From Selenomonadaceae bacterium (GTDB lineage: Bacteria; Bacillota; Negativicutes; Selenomonadales; Selenomonadaceae), in the NCBI GenBank assembly GCA_017390245.1, contig JAFPCE010000113.1:1-8948 (forward strand): a stretch of DNA of 8,948 bases. The letters are read 5' to 3'. The position numbers and the translations under genes were made by a program. Positions 6,122 to 8,948 of the stretch are shown piece by piece. Position 1 is the first letter of the stretch. Each line of letters opens with the position of its first letter. The notes under the pieces were generated by a model that was not told the DNA's origin, searched no databases, and was given only the letters and a program-made list of their open reading frames with translations.

Positions 6122-6157
6122 AAACTGCTGCCTAAGGGTGGCAGTTTTATTTTTTTA
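6122..6157 (+). terminator. Rho-independent terminator after the DivIVA-like gene
   Basis: AACTGC (6123-6128) pairs with GCAGTT (6141-6146). Two wobble pairs and two C-G pairs continue the stem inward to a TAAG loop (6133-6136). A T-rich tract follows (6144-6159). The tract abuts the ctsR -35 element, so termination and ctsR initiation are packed end to end. Confidence 0.85.
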
Positions 6158-6186
6158 TTGCAAAATGTCAATTAGTCAAATATAAT
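6158..6186 (+). promoter_or_regulatory. ctsR promoter
   Basis: TTGCAA (6158-6163), a 17-base spacer, and a perfect TATAAT (6181-6186). Predicted start is near 6193. The first GTCA repeat pair lies in the spacer and the second at the start site, as expected for autorepression by CtsR. Confidence 0.75.
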
Positions 6187-6209
6187 ATAGTAAAGGTCAA
6201 TAGGTCAGT
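6166..6209 (+). promoter_or_regulatory. candidate CtsR operators, two GTCA direct-repeat pairs
   Basis: Pair 1 is TGTCAA at 6166-6171 with AGTCAA at 6174-6179. Pair 2 is GGTCAA at 6195-6200 with GGTCAG at 6203-6208. Each half-site resembles the CtsR heptad (A/G)GTCAAA. Both pairs have a period of 8 bases, whereas the Bacillus box has heptads 10 apart. The pairs flank the -10. Assignment to CtsR rests on sequence likeness and on standing directly upstream of ctsR. Confidence 0.65.
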
Positions 6210-6238
6210 TTGTGTCTATATAAAAAGGGTGATTTTCT

Positions 6239-6685
6239 ATGAGTAATATTGCTGATATGATTGAGGAATATATTTTGCGCCGGATGGCTGAGCAGCAGAC
6301 GGGACAGGTGGAGCTGCGCCGCACAGATATTGCAGATGAGATATCCTGTGCACCATCCCAGATTAGCTATGTTTTAAATACACGCTTTACCCAGGATAAG
6401 GGCTTTGCAGTAGAATCCCGCCGGGGACTGGGGGGCTTTATCCGTATAGTCAGAGTGCCTTTGCAGAATGTTATCTATCAGGAAATGGTGGATAAGATTG
6501 ATGATGATACGGATTTTGTGGAGATAAAAGCCATGGTCAGGTACCTGATACAGCATCAGATGATTTCTTCCCGGGAGGGAGCTATTGTGATGCAGGCGGC
6601 CAGCTCTGCCTATGCCAACATGCCTACAGAACCAAGAGTCAAGCTGCTGCGCTCCATGTTTGTGACATTGGCGGAATTTTCCTGA
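6239..6685 (+). CDS. ctsR: transcriptional repressor CtsR (class III heat shock)
   Basis: A 148-residue repressor of protein quality-control genes in Firmicutes; it binds DNA as a winged-helix dimer and releases on heating. The N-terminal DNA-binding region spans about residues 1-72, with IADEISCAPSQISYVLNTRF at 31-50 and the wing VESRRGLGGFIRI at 58-70. The C-terminal four-helix dimerisation domain follows and includes ISSREGAIV at 109-117. In Bacillus the wing has four glycines after the basic residues; here Leu64 replaces the second (G63-L64-G65-G66). The SD is AAGGGTG around 6225-6231. The stop TGA overlaps a following ATG by one base (6685). mcsA, mcsB and clpC, the usual operon partners, do not follow. 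Confidence 0.96.
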   Translation: MSNIADMIEEYILRRMAEQQTGQVELRRTDIADEISCAPSQISYVLNTRFTQDKGFAVESRRGLGGFIRIVRVPLQNVIYQEMVDKIDDDTDFVEIKAMVRYLIQHQMISSREGAIVMQAASSAYANMPTEPRVKLLRSMFVTLAEFS

Positions 6686-6831
6686 TGCAGGGCAGCAGAA
6701 ATAAGCTGGCGCCAGAAGTCTTTGGCCAGCAACTGAAGAATTTTGTCTTGAATTTTTGTGTGGCATTGGTATGGCTTGCTAAGTGGTGTCTGAAGATATT
6801 AACAGAACCAGACAGGGGGAAGGAGAAATAA
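6685..6831 (+). CDS. putative 48-residue small protein between ctsR and radA
   Basis: An ORF running from the ATG that shares one base with the ctsR stop (TGATG, 6683-6687) to TAA at 6829-6831, four bases before the radA ATG. It therefore fills the whole gap. GCGGA at 6671-6675 could serve as SD, and the stop-start overlap would allow coupling. The product starts MQGSRNKLAPEVFGQQLKN, then has a hydrophobic, Trp/Cys-containing stretch FVLNFCVALVWLAKWCLKIL (residues 20-39) with Lys33 and Lys37, and ends with the charged tail TEPDRGKEK. It could be a short membrane or amphipathic peptide. I recognise no family and no likeness to McsA, McsB or ClpC. A 48-codon open frame can arise by chance, so this is tentative. 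Confidence 0.5.
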   Translation: MQGSRNKLAPEVFGQQLKNFVLNFCVALVWLAKWCLKILTEPDRGKEK

Positions 6832-6835
6832 CAGC

Positions 6836-8218
6836 ATGGCGAAAAAGAAAACCATGTTTTTGTGCCAGGATTGTGGCTATACATCTTCTAAATGGCTGGG
6901 GAAATGCCCTGGCTGCGGGCAGTGGAATACCATGGTGGAGGAAATCGTCCAGCCTGAGACAGGTAAATCCAGGGGCTTAAATCTGGGCCTTTCAGAAAAC
7001 AGCAAGCCCTGCCCTATCAAAGAGGTAGCTGTTGAGGAATATCCCCGTATGGCTACTGGTTCCCAGGAGCTGGACAGAGTGCTGGGGGGAGGAATCATAC
7101 CTGGCTCGATGATTCTGATAGTTGGTGATCCGGGCATAGGCAAGTCCAGCCTGACCCTGAAGGTGTGTGCCAATGAGGGCATTGCTGGCAGGCAGGTGCT
7201 GTATGTGACAGGTGAGGAAAGCATCCAGCAGGTGAGAATGCGGGCAGACAGGCTGCAGGCCCTGGCTGATGGCGTTATGGTTGTCAGCGAAACCAATCTG
7301 GAGCTGATTGAACAGCATATTGCTAATCTGAAGCCGGAAATGGTAGTTATTGATTCTATCCAGACTATTTTCCGTCCAGATATCCAGAGCGCTCCTGGCA
7401 GCGTCAGCCAGGTCAGGGAATGTGCCGTAGAGCTGCTGCGGATAGCCAAGACCAATGGCATTGCTGTCTTTGTGGTGGGACACGTCACTAAGGATGGCAC
7501 ATTGGCTGGCCCAAGAGTGTTAGAGCATATTGTGGATACCGTGCTGTATTTTGAGGGTGGCAGTAATTCTGAGTACAGGCTGCTGCGGGCGGTAAAGAAC
7601 CGCTTTGGCAGTACCAATGAAATCGGCCTCTTTGAAATGAGAGACATAGGCTTAATCGATGTGCCTGATGCTTCCAGACTGTTTCTGTCAGAGCGTACAG
7701 ATGAAACTGGCAGTACCATTGTGCCAGCTGTTGAGGGCACCAGACCGCTTCTGGTAGAGATACAGGCCCTGGTGGCCCAGACTCCTTATGTGCCCCCTAG
7801 GCGTACCTCTGACTCTGTAGATATCAAGCGGCTGCAGCTGCTTTTAGCGGTGCTGGAGAAGCGGGTACACCTTTCTATTGGTGCCTGTGATGTTTATGTC
7901 AAGGTGGCTGGCGGTATCCGCATTGATGAGCCAGCAGCTGACTTAGGGATATGCGTTGCTATGGCCTCCAGCTATGCAGGCCGGCGCCTGCGGCCTCAGA
8001 CCATTGTCTTTGGCGAGGTAGGCCTCTCTGGTGAGGTGAGAGCTGTGAGCCAGGCAGAGGTGCGTATCCGGGAAGCCCAGCGCCTGGGCTTTACCAGTGT
8101 GGTGCTGCCAGAAAAAAATCTGCAGCAGCTGCAAAAGGAAACAAAAATAACCGGCATCAAGCTTTATGGTGCTGGCAATTTAACAGAAGCTCTGCGGTAT
8201 GCCATGCCTAAGGAGTAA
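6836..8218 (+). CDS. radA: DNA repair protein RadA (Sms)
   Basis: A 460-residue RadA, full length. It is a hexameric DnaB-like helicase/ATPase that promotes branch migration and recombination-intermediate processing. Domains in order: a C4 zinc finger with Cys10, Cys13, Cys24 and Cys27; the RecA-like ATPase with Walker A GDPGIGKSS at 97-105 and the Walker B strand VVIDS at about 170-174; the RadA-specific KNRFG at 254-258; and a C-terminal Lon-protease-like domain from about 300 that seems structural. The ATG at 6836 has SD AAGGAG at 6820-6825, inside the small ORF. radA is often the last gene of ctsR-mcsA-mcsB-clpC-radA operons; here only ctsR and radA remain adjacent. No clear terminator follows. 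Confidence 0.98.
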   Translation: MAKKKTMFLCQDCGYTSSKWLGKCPGCGQWNTMVEEIVQPETGKSRGLNLGLSENSKPCPIKEVAVEEYPRMATGSQELDRVLGGGIIPGSMILIVGDPGIGKSSLTLKVCANEGIAGRQVLYVTGEESIQQVRMRADRLQALADGVMVVSETNLELIEQHIANLKPEMVVIDSIQTIFRPDIQSAPGSVSQVRECAVELLRIAKTNGIAVFVVGHVTKDGTLAGPRVLEHIVDTVLYFEGGSNSEYRLLRAVKNRFGSTNEIGLFEMRDIGLIDVPDASRLFLSERTDETGSTIVPAVEGTRPLLVEIQALVAQTPYVPPRRTSDSVDIKRLQLLLAVLEKRVHLSIGACDVYVKVAGGIRIDEPAADLGICVAMASSYAGRRLRPQTIVFGEVGLSGEVRAVSQAEVRIREAQRLGFTSVVLPEKNLQQLQKETKITGIKLYGAGNLTEALRYAMPKE

Positions 8219-8289
8219 TTCCTGGATTTTGGGGGCTTAAGCCGAAGCTATATTTTAGCAAATATATTTAATATAATCTGCCCTTATGG

Positions 8290-8318
8290 TTGACATGAAT
8301 ATATGTATGTGATAAAAT
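8290..8318 (+). promoter_or_regulatory. distal promoter P1 of the CarD-like gene
   Basis: TTGACA (8290-8295), a 17-base spacer and TAAAAT (8313-8318). The -35 is perfect and the -10 is 5 of 6. Predicted start is near 8325, giving a leader of about 64 bases. Confidence 0.75.
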
Positions 8319-8324
8319 TACATC

Positions 8325-8353
8325 TTTTTACTTGCAGAAATTTGTGCTATAAT
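8325..8353 (+). promoter_or_regulatory. proximal extended -10 promoter P2 of the CarD-like gene
   Basis: A perfect TATAAT (8348-8353) preceded by TG-C (8345-8347), an extended -10 element. The -35 position (TTTTTA, 8325-8330) is weak, as is common for extended -10 promoters. Predicted start is near 8360. P2's -35 begins about where P1's transcript starts. Confidence 0.65.
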
Positions 8354-8388
8354 AAAAATAGTGAGAATTCTGTAAGGGGGGTGTACTT

Positions 8389-8877
8389 TTGTTACAGGTT
8401 GGCGATAGGATCGTATACCCGATGCATGGTGCTGGCGAGATTACCTGCATTGAGGAATGCGAGATAATGGGACAAGTGAGGGAGTACTATGTACTGCAGC
8501 TGCCTTTAGGGAACATCAAGATTATGCTGCCTACTGATAATGTGGATAATATCGGTCTGCGGCAAATCTCACCTCCGGAGATGGTGTCCCAGGTGGAAAC
8601 AACATTGCTGGGAAAGCCAGAGCCTAACCTGGGAAGCTGGAATAAGCGCTTCCACCGGAATATGGACCGGCTCAAGGGCGGAGATTTGTTAGAAGCAGCA
8701 GCGGTTATACGCAATCTGATTCTGCAGGACAGGAAACGGAAGATTTCCAGTGGCGAAAGAAGGCTGCTGGATCTGGCCAAGCAGATTTTTTTCAGTGAGC
8801 TTTCCTTTATATTGGAGAAGGATATTCCAGAAACAGAGGCCTGGTCCATGGAACGCCTTGATAAAAATGAACATTAA
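8389..8877 (+). CDS. CarD/CdnL-like RNA polymerase-binding transcription regulator
   Basis: A 162-residue CarD_CdnL_TRCF-family protein. Residues 1-60 form the RNA polymerase-interacting domain that binds the beta subunit (LQVGDRIVYPMHGAGEI opening). The helical C-terminal domain (about 65-160) contains Trp84, matching the conserved tryptophan that wedges into the promoter bubble edge in characterised CarD proteins, within GSWNKRFHRNMDRL (82-95). Known members stabilise open complexes, often at rRNA and housekeeping promoters; direction of effect here is unknown. The start is TTG at 8389, supported by a very strong SD (AAGGGGGGTG, 8374-8383) and by the family's N-terminus beginning at that point. 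It has two promoters and its own terminator, so it is probably transcribed separately from radA. Confidence 0.92.
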   Translation: MLQVGDRIVYPMHGAGEITCIEECEIMGQVREYYVLQLPLGNIKIMLPTDNVDNIGLRQISPPEMVSQVETTLLGKPEPNLGSWNKRFHRNMDRLKGGDLLEAAAVIRNLILQDRKRKISSGERRLLDLAKQIFFSELSFILEKDIPETEAWSMERLDKNEH

Positions 8878-8899
8878 GCATTGAGCTTTATTGTTATGC

Positions 8900-8925
8900 A
8901 GACCTGCCATAAGGCAGGTCTTTTT
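8900..8925 (+). terminator. Rho-independent terminator after the CarD-like gene
   Basis: A perfect 9-bp stem, AGACCTGCC (8900-8908) with GGCAGGTCT (8913-8921), has an ATAA loop and is followed by T residues to 8925. The remaining 23 bases to the window end show nothing I can name. Confidence 0.95.
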
Positions 8926-8948
8926 GTATGTAGAAGTCTGCTCTTTCA

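Noticed and set aside
6783..6980. Plus-strand 65-codon frame overlapping the start of radA
   Set aside because: Most of it overlaps radA in another frame, and it has no SD or family likeness; the 6685-6831 frame fits the gap better.
6877..7740. Long minus-strand open frame of 287 codons
   Set aside because: It is antisense to the well-conserved radA, low in complexity (Ser/Thr/Pro/Leu rich) and has no recognisable domain or promoter.
8234..8259. GGCTTAAGCC palindrome and GCTA/TAGC hairpin after radA as a terminator
   Set aside because: The palindrome leaves no loop, the second stem is only 4 bp, and neither is followed by a T-run.
1..8948. CRISPR arrays, insertion sequences, toxin-antitoxin or defence genes
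   Set aside because: No regularly spaced repeats, transposase or integrase motifs, or paired small toxin-antitoxin frames were seen on either strand.

Overview
The window reads as a chromosomal housekeeping segment from a low-to-mid-GC Bacillota (Firmicutes) bacterium. Every supported gene is on the + strand and SD sequences are mostly strong. ctsR, a YmdB-type phosphoesterase and an Asp23/Gls24-domain protein fix the phylum. The mix of Gram-positive-type heat-shock control with a CarD-like regulator, and the GC content, suggest Negativicutes (Acidaminococcaceae-like), but that rank is inference. There is no phage, IS, CRISPR or other clear accessory island.

Layout. 1-1969: 3' end of a ymdB-family phosphodiesterase gene, a PHP-domain phosphoesterase, and a P-loop/Asp23 two-domain protein, closed by a strong terminator; probably one operon. 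2048-3999: a membrane-anchored DUF4127 protein, then a tRNA-Gln(CUG) gene with its own near-consensus promoter and a terminator. 4000-4371: gene-free, with a second bidirectional hairpin terminator and an extended -10 promoter. 4372-6157: rsmD and coaD overlapping by ATGA, then a coiled-coil DivIVA-like protein with its own leader and terminator. 6158-8218: ctsR under a promoter that carries two pairs of GTCA direct repeats, a 48-codon ORF that exactly fills the gap to radA, then radA. 8290-8925: tandem promoters, a CarD/CdnL-like regulator with a TTG start, and a terminator.

How the genes fit together. Most are informational or stress functions: rRNA methylation (rsmD), CoA synthesis (coaD), heat-shock repression (ctsR), recombination and fork processing (radA), RNA polymerase control (CarD-like), and nucleotide phosphoester hydrolysis (ymdB, PHP). 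The most unusual part is the ctsR locus. The mcsA-mcsB-clpC genes that normally lie between ctsR and radA in Bacillus-type operons are absent here, and a small possibly membrane-associated ORF sits in their place. CtsR carries Leu in its usually all-glycine wing loop, and its candidate operators have an 8-nt rather than a 10-nt period. I do not see a complete novel multi-gene system; the best leads are this locus, the P-loop/Asp23 protein and the DUF4127 protein.
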